Shown here one piece after another: positions 9,091 to 17,485 of a stretch of DNA of 64,000 bases (positions within the stretch are counted from its first letter, which is position 1; every line of letters begins with the position of its first letter). This DNA is from Saccharothrix luteola. Lineage in GTDB: Bacteria; Actinomycetota; Actinomycetes; Mycobacteriales; Pseudonocardiaceae. Below the pieces are notes generated by a model. That model saw only the letters and a list, made by a program, of their open reading frames with translations. It was not told the origin of the DNA and did not search any database. A program made the position numbers and the translations under genes. The stretch spans positions 1 through 64,000 of the forward strand of contig NZ_JAJHUO010000043.1 in NCBI RefSeq assembly GCF_020859565.1, in the 5' to 3' direction.

Positions 9091-12000
9091 TCAGCCGGCC
9101 CGTCCGGCGACCACGCCCACGGCGTCGACGACGAGGGTGCCGCTCAGCACCTTGACCTGCACGGTGTGCTCCTGGTTCGCCAGACCCCGCAAGGCGTACG
9201 TCTGGTGGAACTGGGGCGAGGCGACGGTGGCCGCGGAGGCGTGGACGACGGTCCCGTCGACCGTCACCTCCAGGACCGCCGACCCGTTGTTCTGCCCCAC
9301 GATGTCGAGCCCGGTCCCGGTGAACACGTAGGTCAGGGTGGAACCGGCGCCCCGGCTGGTCGAGAGGGTGCGCTGGATGTCGTACATGTTGGTGCCGTTG
9401 ACGTGCGACCACGACCCGCCGTAGCGCAGCTTGACCGCGGGCGTCTGGCCGAGGTCGTGCATCTCCAGGTTGTCCAGCAGTTCGGCGTAGTTGGACGGGG
9501 TGGTCCCGACCGTCTGGACGCGGAGGTTGTCGAACCGGGTGTAGTAGTAGCCGCTGCCCAGTTCCACCCGTCCGGACAGCTTCGGGGTCGCGTCGGCGAG
9601 GGTGTGCAGGGCGGTGCCGTCGAGGTAGGCGGTGACCTGGCTCCCCACCGCCCGCAGGGCGATGTTGTGCCACGCGGTGTGCGCGGTGTCGAAACCGGGG
9701 ATGGTGACCCCGCCCGCACCGGTGGCGACGTTGCCGCCGGCCACGACGCGGTCCTCGACCAGGACGCTCCAGCCGCCGTCGAACCAGAACTTCAGCTTGT
9801 ACGGCGCGGCCTTGTCCCCGTGCTGCTGGCGGACGCCGATGGCGGCGTAGTTCTTGCCGGACTGCGTGCTGTTGTCCTCGAAGGAGACGTCGGCACCGGC
9901 CTGGTAGTCCAGCCACCGGTTGTCACCGATCCGGGTGACCGGGTCACCGGGGTTCCAGGCGCCTCCCAGGCCTTGCGCGACCTGGTCGACCTGCTGCCGC
10001 AGGACGTAGTTGCCCGACCCGTCGGGCAGGTACGCCTCGAACGCCCCGTTGCGATCACTGGTGAACAGCGGGATCGCGCTCTTCGAACCACCGCGGGATT
10101 CGACGAAGTCCTGGCTGCCGACGACCTTGCCGCCCGAGCCGATCACCGGCACGGTCTTGTCGCGGTAGTCGAAGTCGTCCGCGTACAGGACGTCGTCGCT
10201 CGGGTCGTGGCCCGAACCGGTGCGGTCGGTGTCGAGGACGGTCCGCTCGCCCTCGACGGGGAGCGGGGTGCCGAACGCGGGCCTGGGGATGTTGGGCAGC
10301 GTGGTCGCGGTCAACGCGGAGTACGGCTTCACGGTGATCGTGTACGTGCCGTCCTTGTCGGTGTTGACGTTGCCCACGTGCCGCAGGTGGTTGGCGTTGA
10401 ACCGCTGGCCGGCGTCGGCCGCGCGGGTCTCCCACAACTTGAGCACCTGGCGGCCGGTGTAGGCCATGTCGACCGCCCGCAGGTGGTAGACCCGAGGCCA
10501 CTCGCTGTCGTTGACGAAGACCGTGGAGAAGTTCTTCTTGTCGGGCGCGGCGAGGGTGAGGTAGCTGGGGGTGCCGTTGCGCCCGTTGACGGGGTTGGTG
10601 CCGGTGGCCCCGGTGTAGCTGGCCTGCGGGACGGCCCGCCAGATGCCGGCGGTGTTGTCCGGGTTCTCCCACCCGGTCTTGGCGAACCAGCTGAAGTGCC
10701 GCAGGACGTCGATCGCCAGGTCGTAGTGCAGCCACCCCGACCACGGGTCGCGGGCGCTGACCAGCTCCTTGTAGCCGTACTGGCCGCCTTCGTAGAACGA
10801 GCCGACGGCGGGCTGGTAGATGAAGTTCGTGCGCCGGGAGTTGGCGAAGCCCTTGATGACGGTGTTGCCCATCTCCAGGGCGCTGTTCTTGCCGCCCACC
10901 CCGGTGCCCACCGTGGTCGGGTCCGCCATGGTGTTGTTCGGCCGGAACGAGGAGTTGCCGAACGTCGCCTGCGCCTCGCTGTTCCAGACCTCCTTGTCGA
11001 AGGACTCGGCCAGGCGCTTGAAGTCGCCCGCGGCGGTGTCGTCGGTGTTGTAGTGGTAGGCCGCCACCGCGACGGCGTCGCGCAGCGAGGCGTCCGCGAC
11101 CATCTCGTCGCCGAAGGTGCCGAGGCTCGCCTCGTCGGAGATGGTCACGCCGATCCGGCGGTACAGGTCGCGCTCGGTGGCGTCGGCGAAGCCCGTGCCG
11201 TCGGTGCGCACCAGCTCGGCGTACCGCTTGGACCAGTTCAGGTCCGCGGTGTGCTCGTTCACGCCCGGGTTGACGTAGTCGACCATGTAGCCGTAGGTCC
11301 GGTAGGCGGCGAGGATCGACTTCTTGTACCAGGTGTAGATCTTGTCGTTGGTGTTCGCCCAGGCGGGCGCGTTCCACCGCAGGATCGACACCTTCAGCGC
11401 GGGGTTGATCTTCTTGGCGTCGGCGGCGAGCTGGAAGCCCTGGTGCCGCGTGACGTTGACGTCCTCGGTCTCCCAGCGCATCGTCGAGGGGTCCGGGCCG
11501 GTGGAGTTGTTCCGGTCGTTGCCCATCTCGATCTTGACGTTGGTGAGCACGGGGTTCTTACCGCCGAACAGCACTTGGAGCAGTTCGAGGTACTTGGCGG
11601 GCTGCTCGGACTTGTAGTCCATCAGCAGCTCGCTCGAGCTGTTGCCGCTCAGCAGGCCGAAACCCTTGAACGTCAGGCCGTTGACGTTGTCCGCGCGGAC
11701 GTCGTCGCCGTCCACCACGACGGCGCGCGGGGACAGGTCGGGCGGCCCCACCACGGACCACTGCTGGTTGGTGCTGCCGCTGCTCGCGTACATCTTGAGG
11801 TCGGCGCCGGAGTCGCTGCGCCCGGCGCCGTCGAGGTACAACCCGGTGGCCGCGTTGCGGAACTTGACGTGCCCGTCGACGTTCTCGCGCGTCCACTGCT
11901 GGCCCTGCGACGACGTGGTCTGCCACTGGGCGCACACCGCGCCGTTCGCCGCACGCCCGGCGCTGTCGAGGTAGAGCCCGGTCGCCCGGTTCCTGATCCG

Positions 12001-12276
12001 GACGTGGGAACCGGACTCCTCGATCAGCCACTGCTGGTTGGCCGACCCCGAAGGGGGGTGCTGCGCCGCGGCGTCGCCGTCGGCGGTGCGGCCCATGCCG
12101 TCCACCGACATCCCGGTGGCCCGATTGACGATCGTCACGTAGGTGACCGACGCGTCCTGGGCGACGGCGGTGGGCGGCAACGCGGACACGTGGAGCCCGA
12201 CTGCCGTCACCAGCGCGACGAGCGGCTTCACCACACGCCATCGCGACTTCGGTCGAGATGAACGACCAAGGACCAT
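9091..12276 (-). CDS. secreted GH59-like glycosidase (galactocerebrosidase family) with N-terminal ricin-like module
   Basis: Secreted 1061-residue protein. After a signal peptide (about 1-40, cleavage near TAVAQ) comes a beta-trefoil with three repeats of the form NRATGLYLDSAGR and QQW (about 45-190). A GH59-like catalytic barrel then starts at FKGFGLLSGNSSSELLMDY and continues through NVKIEMGNDRNN and YVNPGVNEHTADLNW, whose Asn-Glu fits the acid/base position. Behind it lie a LamG/ConA-like domain (about 700-920) and a C-terminal beta-sandwich module. GH59 enzymes remove beta-galactose from galactolipids or galactans; here a plant galactoside substrate seems likely. The ATG at 12276 has GGAG 5 nt upstream. 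Its own terminator and ~350 nt leader suggest a monocistronic unit. Confidence 0.78.
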   Translation of the reverse strand: MVLGRSSRPKSRWRVVKPLVALVTAVGLHVSALPPTAVAQDASVTYVTIVNRATGMSVDGMGRTADGDAAAQHPPSGSANQQWLIEESGSHVRIRNRATGLYLDSAGRAANGAVCAQWQTTSSQGQQWTRENVDGHVKFRNAATGLYLDGAGRSDSGADLKMYASSGSTNQQWSVVGPPDLSPRAVVVDGDDVRADNVNGLTFKGFGLLSGNSSSELLMDYKSEQPAKYLELLQVLFGGKNPVLTNVKIEMGNDRNNSTGPDPSTMRWETEDVNVTRHQGFQLAADAKKINPALKVSILRWNAPAWANTNDKIYTWYKKSILAAYRTYGYMVDYVNPGVNEHTADLNWSKRYAELVRTDGTGFADATERDLYRRIGVTISDEASLGTFGDEMVADASLRDAVAVAAYHYNTDDTAAGDFKRLAESFDKEVWNSEAQATFGNSSFRPNNTMADPTTVGTGVGGKNSALEMGNTVIKGFANSRRTNFIYQPAVGSFYEGGQYGYKELVSARDPWSGWLHYDLAIDVLRHFSWFAKTGWENPDNTAGIWRAVPQASYTGATGTNPVNGRNGTPSYLTLAAPDKKNFSTVFVNDSEWPRVYHLRAVDMAYTGRQVLKLWETRAADAGQRFNANHLRHVGNVNTDKDGTYTITVKPYSALTATTLPNIPRPAFGTPLPVEGERTVLDTDRTGSGHDPSDDVLYADDFDYRDKTVPVIGSGGKVVGSQDFVESRGGSKSAIPLFTSDRNGAFEAYLPDGSGNYVLRQQVDQVAQGLGGAWNPGDPVTRIGDNRWLDYQAGADVSFEDNSTQSGKNYAAIGVRQQHGDKAAPYKLKFWFDGGWSVLVEDRVVAGGNVATGAGGVTIPGFDTAHTAWHNIALRAVGSQVTAYLDGTALHTLADATPKLSGRVELGSGYYYTRFDNLRVQTVGTTPSNYAELLDNLEMHDLGQTPAVKLRYGGSWSHVNGTNMYDIQRTLSTSRGAGSTLTYVFTGTGLDIVGQNNGSAVLEVTVDGTVVHASAATVASPQFHQTYALRGLANQEHTVQVKVLSGTLVVDAVGVVAGRAG

Positions 12277-12638
12277 GACTTCTCCAATCGGGACCTGACA
12301 CGGCAACGCTGCACGGCTCGCGGGTCACCGCGCGTCGGTGGTCCCACCGGTCCTGCGCAGGCAGGCGGGAGGACGAGCCGAACGCGGCGGCTCCTTGGCG
12401 AGGTGAAGAGGTCCGACCGCACGGCGGATGCCTCGAACCCTGTTCCGAGAGACCGAGACGCATTTGTGCGATCGTGTTCGATGGTGTTCGTTTGACGTCC
12501 CGACAGATTTTCGCCACGGTCGCAATGCTTGTCAAGGAGTCGTTTCGACAGCCCAAAGGCCCGATTCAATCAATTTCGCACGTTTTACGACATTGGCAAA
12601 CATCAGCGGACATCGGCGATCGGGGCCTGTTCGCAGAA
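12277..12638. other. intergenic region upstream of the GH59 gene
   Basis: No convincing gene. The stretch 12460-12610 is notably AT-richer than its surroundings and probably contains the minus-strand promoter of the GH59 gene. I could not identify a clear operator palindrome. The short open frames here are strongly biased low-complexity shadows. Confidence 0.5.
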
Positions 12639-12692
12639 CCGCACCCGTGCGCGGACGTCCGGCTGGCAACCGACGTCCGCACCCGGGTGCGG
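12639..12692 (-). terminator. terminator after the CBM2 remnant
   Basis: Long imperfect inverted repeat: an outer stem CCGCACCC/GGGTGCGG and an inner stem GCGGACGTC/GACGTCCGC. It starts a few bases after the stop codon of the CBM2 remnant and appears to be the original terminator of a lost gene. Confidence 0.7.
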
Positions 12693-12697
12693 TCAGG

Positions 12698-12780
12698 TCA
12701 ACTCGCGGTGCAGGAGGTTGCCGGGGCGCTGTTGGCCCCGCGCGACGAACCCGTGAAACCGAAGGTGGTGCGGTGCCCGC
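12698..12780 (-). pseudogene. C-terminal tail of a deleted CBM2-bearing enzyme
   Basis: On the minus strand the reading TTFGFTGSSRGANSAPATSC followed by a stop matches the last ~24 residues of a CBM2 module; compare the end of the neighbouring xylanase, TTFGFTGSSTGANPVPTAVC. No CBM2 body or catalytic domain precedes it. A good terminator follows it. It is best read as the 3' stub of a secreted cellulose/xylan-binding enzyme, or a duplicated tail of the xylanase gene. Confidence 0.65.
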
Positions 12781-12830
12781 ATCGCTTTCGAGCAGCAGCC
12801 CGCGGTCCGACGTCATCGGGCGCTGAACCG

Positions 12831-12868
12831 GGGTCCCGTGGAGAGGTGGCGGCCGCTCCACGAGACCC
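12831..12868 (-). terminator. terminator after the GH10 xylanase gene
   Basis: Hairpin GGGTCccGTGGAG / CTCCACgaGACCC with one internal mismatch and a 12-nt loop, 13 nt past the xylanase stop codon. Confidence 0.7.
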
Positions 12869-12880
12869 GTCGTCGAGTGG

Positions 12881-14275
12881 TCAGGCCGTCGTGCAGACGG
12901 CGGTCGGGACCGGGTTGGCGCCGGTGGAGGAGCCCGTGAAGCCGAACGTGGTGGTGCCGTTGGGTGCGAGGTTGCCGTTGTAGTTGGCGTTGCGCACGGT
13001 CACTTCCTGGCCGCTGGTGGTGGACACGCCGTTCCACAGGCTGCCCACGGTCTGACCCTGGGCGAGGGTCCACTTGACGGTCCAGCCGGTGATGCGGACG
13101 GCACCGGTGTTGCGGACGGTGACTTCGCCCTGGTATCCACCGTTCCACTGGCCGACCACGCGGTAGGTGGCCGTGCAGCCGGTGCCGTTGTTGCCGGTCG
13201 TGGTCGTGGTGGTGGTCGTGGTGCCGCCGAGGGCTTCGTACACGGCCCAGTAAGAGGGCTTCTTGTTGAAGTTCTCGTCGTAGATCAGCGCGGCGCCCTC
13301 GCCGGGGAACACCGAGGGGATCCAGGAGTAGCCGTCGGAGAAGTCCCACACCGTGATGCCGACGCAGCGGGTCACCGCGAGGCAGGCGTTGGTGACGGTG
13401 CGGTAGTCGGCGGCCTGCTGGGCGTCCTTGGCCGCGTCACGGGGCGTGCGCATCCGGATGTCCAGCTCGGTGATGGCGACGTCGACGCCGAGGTCGGCGA
13501 AGCGCTTGATGTTCTGCTGCAGCGTGCCGGGGACCTGGCCGAGGATCAGGTGGGCCTGCAGGCCCACGCCGTCGATCGGGATGCCCTGCTGCTTGAACGA
13601 CTTGACCATGTTGTACATGGCGTCGCTCTTGGCGTTGATGCCCTCCACGTTGTAGTCGTTGTAGTAGAGCTTGGCGTTCGGGTCGGCGGCGCGGGCGGCC
13701 TTGAACGCCTCGGCGATGTAGCTGTCGCCGATCTTCTGCTGGAACACCGACTGGCGGCGGGTGCCGTCCTCCTCGAACGCCTCGTTGACGACGTCCCAGT
13801 GCACGACCTTGCCCCTGTAGTGGCCGGCGACGTTGGCGATGTGGTTGCGCATCACGCCGAGCAGCTCACCGGCCGGCACGCCGTTGACCCAGTCGGGGAG
13901 CTGGTTGTGCCAGACGAGGGTGTGGCCGCGCACGATCTGGTCGTGCGCCTGGGCGAAGGCGACGATCTGGTCGGCCTGGGTGAAGTCGAACCGCCCGCGG
14001 CTGGGCTCGCTGTACATCCACTTCTGCGTGTTGCCGACGGTGATCTGGTCGAACTCGCTGCCCAGCACGGCGGTGTAGGCCGAGTTGTTCAGCGTCGGGT
14101 TGTCCGTGGCGGAGCCGAAGTAGCGGCCCTTGGCGGCGGCGAGCTGCCCCAGGGTCGGTGCGGCGGCCTCCGAGGACGGCGCGGCGACCGCCATGCCGAC
14201 GGCGAGCGTGCCGGTGACCGCGGCGGCGGTCGCGGCGGCGAGGACGCGGCGTGCGCGGCCTGCTGGTGCTGACAT
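12881..14275 (-). CDS. endo-1,4-beta-xylanase, GH10 plus CBM2
   Basis: Secreted 464-residue xylanase. An Ala-rich signal peptide (about 1-37) precedes a GH10 barrel (about 40-340) with the acid/base Glu in HWDVVNEAF, the nucleophile Glu in AITELDIRM, and the subsite motifs GHTLVWHNQ and TVWDFSDGYSWIPS. A run of nine Thr residues forms the linker to a C-terminal family 2 carbohydrate-binding module (about 365-464; CTATYRVVGQWNGGYQGEV, with the usual Cys pair). The second ATG (14275) has AGGAG about 7 nt upstream; the first ATG of MNM is too close to it. It hydrolyses internal xylan bonds outside the cell. Neighbouring GH43 debris and a LacI regulator with xylanase-type operators suggest a former xylan cluster. 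Confidence 0.95.
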   Translation of the reverse strand: MSAPAGRARRVLAAATAAAVTGTLAVGMAVAAPSSEAAAPTLGQLAAAKGRYFGSATDNPTLNNSAYTAVLGSEFDQITVGNTQKWMYSEPSRGRFDFTQADQIVAFAQAHDQIVRGHTLVWHNQLPDWVNGVPAGELLGVMRNHIANVAGHYRGKVVHWDVVNEAFEEDGTRRQSVFQQKIGDSYIAEAFKAARAADPNAKLYYNDYNVEGINAKSDAMYNMVKSFKQQGIPIDGVGLQAHLILGQVPGTLQQNIKRFADLGVDVAITELDIRMRTPRDAAKDAQQAADYRTVTNACLAVTRCVGITVWDFSDGYSWIPSVFPGEGAALIYDENFNKKPSYWAVYEALGGTTTTTTTTTGNNGTGCTATYRVVGQWNGGYQGEVTVRNTGAVRITGWTVKWTLAQGQTVGSLWNGVSTTSGQEVTVRNANYNGNLAPNGTTTFGFTGSSTGANPVPTAVCTTA

Positions 14276-14500
14276 GTTCATTCTCCTGACATCGGTGTCG
14301 GGACCGGCCGCACGGGTGTGCCAGGGCGGGTGGCGTGCCGTGCGGCCGAACGGGTGCGGGAGGGAGGTGCCGTGCACCCGCTCGTGGCCCGGTCGAGCGC
14401 ATGTTCCGACCGGGGCCGTGATCGGCGTCGTGGTGCCGATCAGGTCTGTCGCGACCCGTGCTCGACGGGTCGGCCGGGGTGGTGTCGTGCCGGTGGGCCC

Positions 14501-14976
14501 TCACCGCGGGCGCGGCAAGACGTCGGCGGCCTCGTAGTCGAACCAGTCGAAGCAGGCCGTGCCCCCGGTGACGCACATGCCGATCACCCGTCCGGTGAAG
14601 CCGGTGGAGACCTCCGCGGACAGGTGGCGGCCGTCGAGTTCGGCCAACGGCTCGGGTTCACCGCCGACCTGGGAGCCGACGAGGTCCGGCGCGCCCGGGC
14701 GGACGTCGGCGCCGTCCGCGCGGGTGGTGATCACCAGGGTCACGGGGCCGGGCGGCACGGGTCGTTCGGCCACGCGTTGGCGCAGCGGTCCGATCCGGGC
14801 GATGACGGCGACGTGCCCGTCCGCGACTTCCAGGTCGTACTGGTGCGCCTCGTCCGACCGCACGGACACCCCCGCGCGGCCCGTGCCCGGATGCAACCCC
14901 CGGTCGCGCCAGGACGGGTCGGAGTTGCGCGGGCGCCCGCGAGGGCGAGTGACCAGGTGGTACGGCGGAGGTTCAC
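14501..14976 (-). pseudogene. internally deleted GH43-type xylosidase/arabinofuranosidase gene
   Basis: A GTG at 14976 with GGAG upstream opens what looks like a signal peptide start (NLRRTTWSLALAGA), but that frame is lost at once. The rest, in another frame, is the C-terminal beta-sandwich that follows GH43 catalytic domains: GVSVRSDEAHQYDLEV, LAELDGRHLSAEVSTGFTG and the ending GTACFDWFDYE. The five-bladed catalytic domain is entirely missing. The simplest reading is one large internal deletion that fused start and tail out of frame. A GAAAGTTTC operator lies upstream at 15095-15107. Confidence 0.75.
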
Positions 14977-15094
14977 GGTGGGTGTCTCCAGGTGGACGGG
15001 GGGAGGAAAGGCGAGATCGGGAGGGTGCCCCGGTGGGAGCGACCACCGCGATCCGTGGTGGTGCGACGTTGCGGGCGGTCGGTGCAGGGTCCGC

Positions 15095-15107
15095 TAGAAA
15101 GTTTCGG
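15095..15107. promoter_or_regulatory. xylanase-type operator GAAAGTTTC (upstream of the GH43 remnant)
   Basis: The sequence TAGAAAGTTTCGG contains the palindrome GAAA-G-TTTC. Similar GAAAnTTTC elements are known upstream of Streptomyces xylanase and xylosidase genes. It lies between the GH43 remnant and the divergent LacI gene, where it would have controlled the lost glycosidase. Confidence 0.55.
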
Positions 15108-15181
15108 CGCGATTTCCGATCGTTAATGCGGCAGACAGTAAGCCGCGTCACGTAGGCCGTCAAGAGTCAGGGCGAAACCTT

Positions 15182-15214
15182 CCGAAAGTTTCGGCCGAAT
15201 TGCCGTACTAGACT
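15182..15214 (+). promoter_or_regulatory. operator CCGAAAGTTTCGG overlapping a leaderless promoter of the LacI gene
   Basis: A perfect 13-bp palindrome (15182-15194) covers the -35 region of a -10 box TAGACT (15209-15214) placed 7 nt before the ATG at 15222. That spacing suggests a leaderless mRNA, and the operator position suggests autorepression by the encoded LacI protein. Confidence 0.65.
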
Positions 15215-15221
15215 CCCCGCC

Positions 15222-16259
15222 ATGACCTCCACCGACCACCCGTCGACAGACGCCACCGACCGCGGTGGTGCGACCATCGCCCGCATCGCCGAGCTGGCGG
15301 GCGTGTCGACCGCCACCGTGTCGAAAGTCGTCAACGGGCGCGCGGAGGTCGCACCGGAGACCCGCGCCCTCGTCGAGGCGGTGATCCGGGAGCACGGGTA
15401 CCGCAGGCAGAAGAAGGCCAACCGCGCGACGCTGGTCGAACTGGTGCTCCACGAGCTCGAAGGCGCCTACGCCATGGAGATCATCAAGGGCGTCGAGCGG
15501 GTGGCGGGCGAGCACGAGCTCGCCGTCGTGCTCACCGAGCTGAACGGCCGCCACACCCCCGGCCGGACCTGGATCGACGGCGTGCTGGCCCGCAAACCCG
15601 CCGGCGTCATCACCGTGTTCTCCGCGCCCGACTCCGCCCAGCGCGCGCAACTGTCCAGCCGCGGCATCCCGTTCGTGCTGGTCGATCCCATCAGCGACCC
15701 CACCCACGAGTACCCGTCCGTGGGGACCAGCAACTGGGACGGAGGCTTGGCCGCGACCCGCCACCTGGTCGACCTCGGCCACCGGCACATCGCCGCCATC
15801 ACCGGCCCCTCCCACGTGCTGTCCAGCCGCGCCCGCCTCGACGGCTACCGCGCCGCGCTCGACGCCGTCGGCGTCCCCGTCGACCCCGCGCTCATCCGCG
15901 TCGGCGACTTCAACGTCGTCGACGGCCTCACCCACGCCCGCGAACTGCTGCGGCTCGCCGACCCCCCGACCGCGATCTTCGCGTTCAACGACGCCCAGGC
16001 CCTCGGCGTCTACCAGGCCGCCCACGAGGCCGGCGTGCGCATCCCCCACGACCTCAGCGTCGTCGGCTTCGACGACCTCCCGTCCGCCCAGTGGGCCATC
16101 CCCGCGCTCACCACGGTCCGCCAACCCCTCAGCGACATGGCCGCCGCGGCCACCGGCATGATCGTCGCGCTCTCACAGGGCGACCCCCTCCCCCAGAACC
16201 GCCTCATACTCACCACCGAACTCATCCCGCGCGCCAGCACGACCGGGCCCGCGAGGTGA
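15222..16259 (+). CDS. LacI-family transcriptional regulator (xylan/xylo-oligosaccharide type, BxlR-like)
   Basis: LacI regulator with the N-terminal HTH (TIARIAELAGVSTATVSKVVNGR, about 15-37) and hinge, then a periplasmic-binding-protein-like effector domain with GTSNWDGGLAATRHLVDLGH, DGYRAAL, FNDAQALGVYQAA and VVGFDDLPSAQW. It ends with the usual allosteric tail. The start is the ATG at 15222, preceded by a -10 box at leaderless distance. Palindromes CCGAAAGTTTCGG and GAAAGTTTC upstream are probable binding sites. The known xylanase-gene association of that motif and the adjacent GH43 remnant and GH10 gene suggest a xylo-oligosaccharide-responsive repressor. The effector is inferred. Confidence 0.88.
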   Translation: MTSTDHPSTDATDRGGATIARIAELAGVSTATVSKVVNGRAEVAPETRALVEAVIREHGYRRQKKANRATLVELVLHELEGAYAMEIIKGVERVAGEHELAVVLTELNGRHTPGRTWIDGVLARKPAGVITVFSAPDSAQRAQLSSRGIPFVLVDPISDPTHEYPSVGTSNWDGGLAATRHLVDLGHRHIAAITGPSHVLSSRARLDGYRAALDAVGVPVDPALIRVGDFNVVDGLTHARELLRLADPPTAIFAFNDAQALGVYQAAHEAGVRIPHDLSVVGFDDLPSAQWAIPALTTVRQPLSDMAAAATGMIVALSQGDPLPQNRLILTTELIPRASTTGPAR

Positions 16260-16314
16260 CGTGACGACGACCAACGTGCTCCAGCAACGTTCGGATATCC
16301 GAGCGGAACGTTAA

Positions 16315-16500
16315 TCAAGGCCACAGCCATGAATCGAGCCGGGCAGCCCCGCCCGACATGGCGGCGTCGAGGAACTCGCCGCTGTCGCGGTTGACGATCC
16401 GCTCGAAGGTCGCCACCGGCTCCACCTGCAACGGCCAGGAACGCGACTTCTGCTCGTAGCGGTGGGACCTCGTCCACGTCGATGCCCCCACCGCTCAGCT
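16315..16500 (-). pseudogene. C-terminal stub of an unidentified protein
   Basis: On the minus strand an open stretch reads RSHRYEQKSRSWPLQV, EPVATFERIVNRDSGEFLDA and LDSWLWP followed by a stop. Its amino-acid composition looks protein-like, unlike the surrounding shadows, but it has no start codon or domain I recognise and the frame degrades upstream. It is probably the 3' end of a deleted gene. The rest of the 16260-16563 interval shows no gene. Confidence 0.3.
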
Positions 16501-16563
16501 CGTCGGATCCGCTGCGCGCAGCGGCCGGGACCGGTCCCTCGCCGCGGTCGCTAGCGTGTGCGC

Positions 16564-16950
16564 ATGATCCGACGAGCGGTGGTCGTGGTGACGGCTGCGG
16601 TGGTGGTTTCCGGTTGTTCCCCGAGTGGTGGCGGGTCCGTCGCGGAGCGGACGAGCGGTACGACCGCGACCACCATCACGACGACGACCACTCCGCCCGT
16701 TGCCGGGGAACAGCGGCTGTGCGCCCAGCTGGCGTCCATCGACCTGACGAATCCGCAACAGCTGCTCACGATCGAGCTGCCCAGGACCACGGACCGCGCC
16801 TTCGACGTCCCGTCGGCCTTCCTGGCGGCGAAGCTCACCGCGCTGGAGTCCGCGCTCAACGCCGGCACCGACCCGGCCTACCCGACGCAGGAGGCGGCGA
16901 CCGCGGTGACGAGGGTGCTGGACGCGTGCCGGGAGGGCGGCTACCTGTAG
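16564..16950 (+). CDS. small lipoprotein of unknown function
   Basis: A 128-residue protein with a lipoprotein signal: basic start (MIRRA), hydrophobic VVVVTAAVVVSGCS, lipobox VSGC with Cys near residue 18, then a Ser/Thr/Gly-rich spacer. The mature domain (about 45-128) contains CAQLASIDLTNPQQLL and a terminal VLDACREGGYL, so two Cys remain for a possible disulfide. No family is recognised. The ATG at 16564 sits 6 nt after a -10-like TAGCGT, suggesting a leaderless transcript; a GTG two codons earlier is also possible. Confidence 0.7.
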   Translation: MIRRAVVVVTAAVVVSGCSPSGGGSVAERTSGTTATTITTTTTPPVAGEQRLCAQLASIDLTNPQQLLTIELPRTTDRAFDVPSAFLAAKLTALESALNAGTDPAYPTQEAATAVTRVLDACREGGYL

Positions 16951-16962
16951 CGCGCCGGACGC

Positions 16963-17412
16963 TCAGGCAGAGCCCGGGTCGGGCGTCCGTTCGAAACACG
17001 TCTCCAGCACCACGATCGCATTCGTGCCGGACACACCGGCGATGTCGTGCACGTCCTTCAGCACGGCCTGCAACGCGCGCGTGCCCGCCGTGCGCACCTT
17101 GAGCAGCAGCGACGCCGTCCCCGCCACGATGTGGGCCTCCTCCACCGCGGGCAGCGCGCGCAGCGCGTCGGCCGTCTCCGGCGAGCCGACCCACGCCGAC
17201 GAGTCGACCAGCACGAACGCCAGCACGTCCAACCCGAGCGCGACCGGGTCGATCTCCACCGTCGTCCGCCTGATCACACCCCGCTCGCGCAGCTTGCGCA
17301 CCCGTTCGTGCGCTGCCGCCGCAGACAGCCCTACTTGCGCACCCAGCACGGCGTACGACTGCGTCGCGTCCTCCCGCAGCGCGGCCAGCACGGCCCGATC
17401 AGTATCGTCCAT
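16963..17412 (-). CDS. AsnC/Lrp-family transcriptional regulator
   Basis: A 149-residue Lrp/AsnC protein: N-terminal winged HTH (DRAVLAALREDATQSYAVLG and LSAAAAHERVRKLRERGVI) followed by the RAM effector domain (about 65-145; AFVLVDSS, ALPAVEEAHIVAGTASLLLKV). The ATG at 17412 has GGAGG 8 nt upstream. It is transcribed divergently from the SMP-30 lactonase gene across a 73-nt gap containing a palindrome, so it probably regulates itself and that gene. Effectors in the family are usually amino acids; here the ligand is unknown. Confidence 0.88.
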   Translation of the reverse strand: MDDTDRAVLAALREDATQSYAVLGAQVGLSAAAAHERVRKLRERGVIRRTTVEIDPVALGLDVLAFVLVDSSAWVGSPETADALRALPAVEEAHIVAGTASLLLKVRTAGTRALQAVLKDVHDIAGVSGTNAIVVLETCFERTPDPGSA

Positions 17413-17428
17413 CTCCCCTACCTCCACC

Positions 17429-17439
17429 TGATGTCATCA
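17429..17439. promoter_or_regulatory. candidate Lrp-type operator TGATGTCATCA
   Basis: An 11-bp palindrome (TGATG-T-CATCA) in the divergent promoter region between the AsnC/Lrp gene and the SMP-30 gene, close to the regulator start. Its position suits autoregulation. Confidence 0.45.
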
Positions 17440-17485
17440 AGCAGTATAGGTTGCACACCAGATGTGATTCGGCGATGAAGGGGAA

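Noticed and set aside
9166..12261. Plus-strand open frame opposite the GH59 gene
   Set aside because: Antisense shadow with strongly biased composition; no family resemblance.
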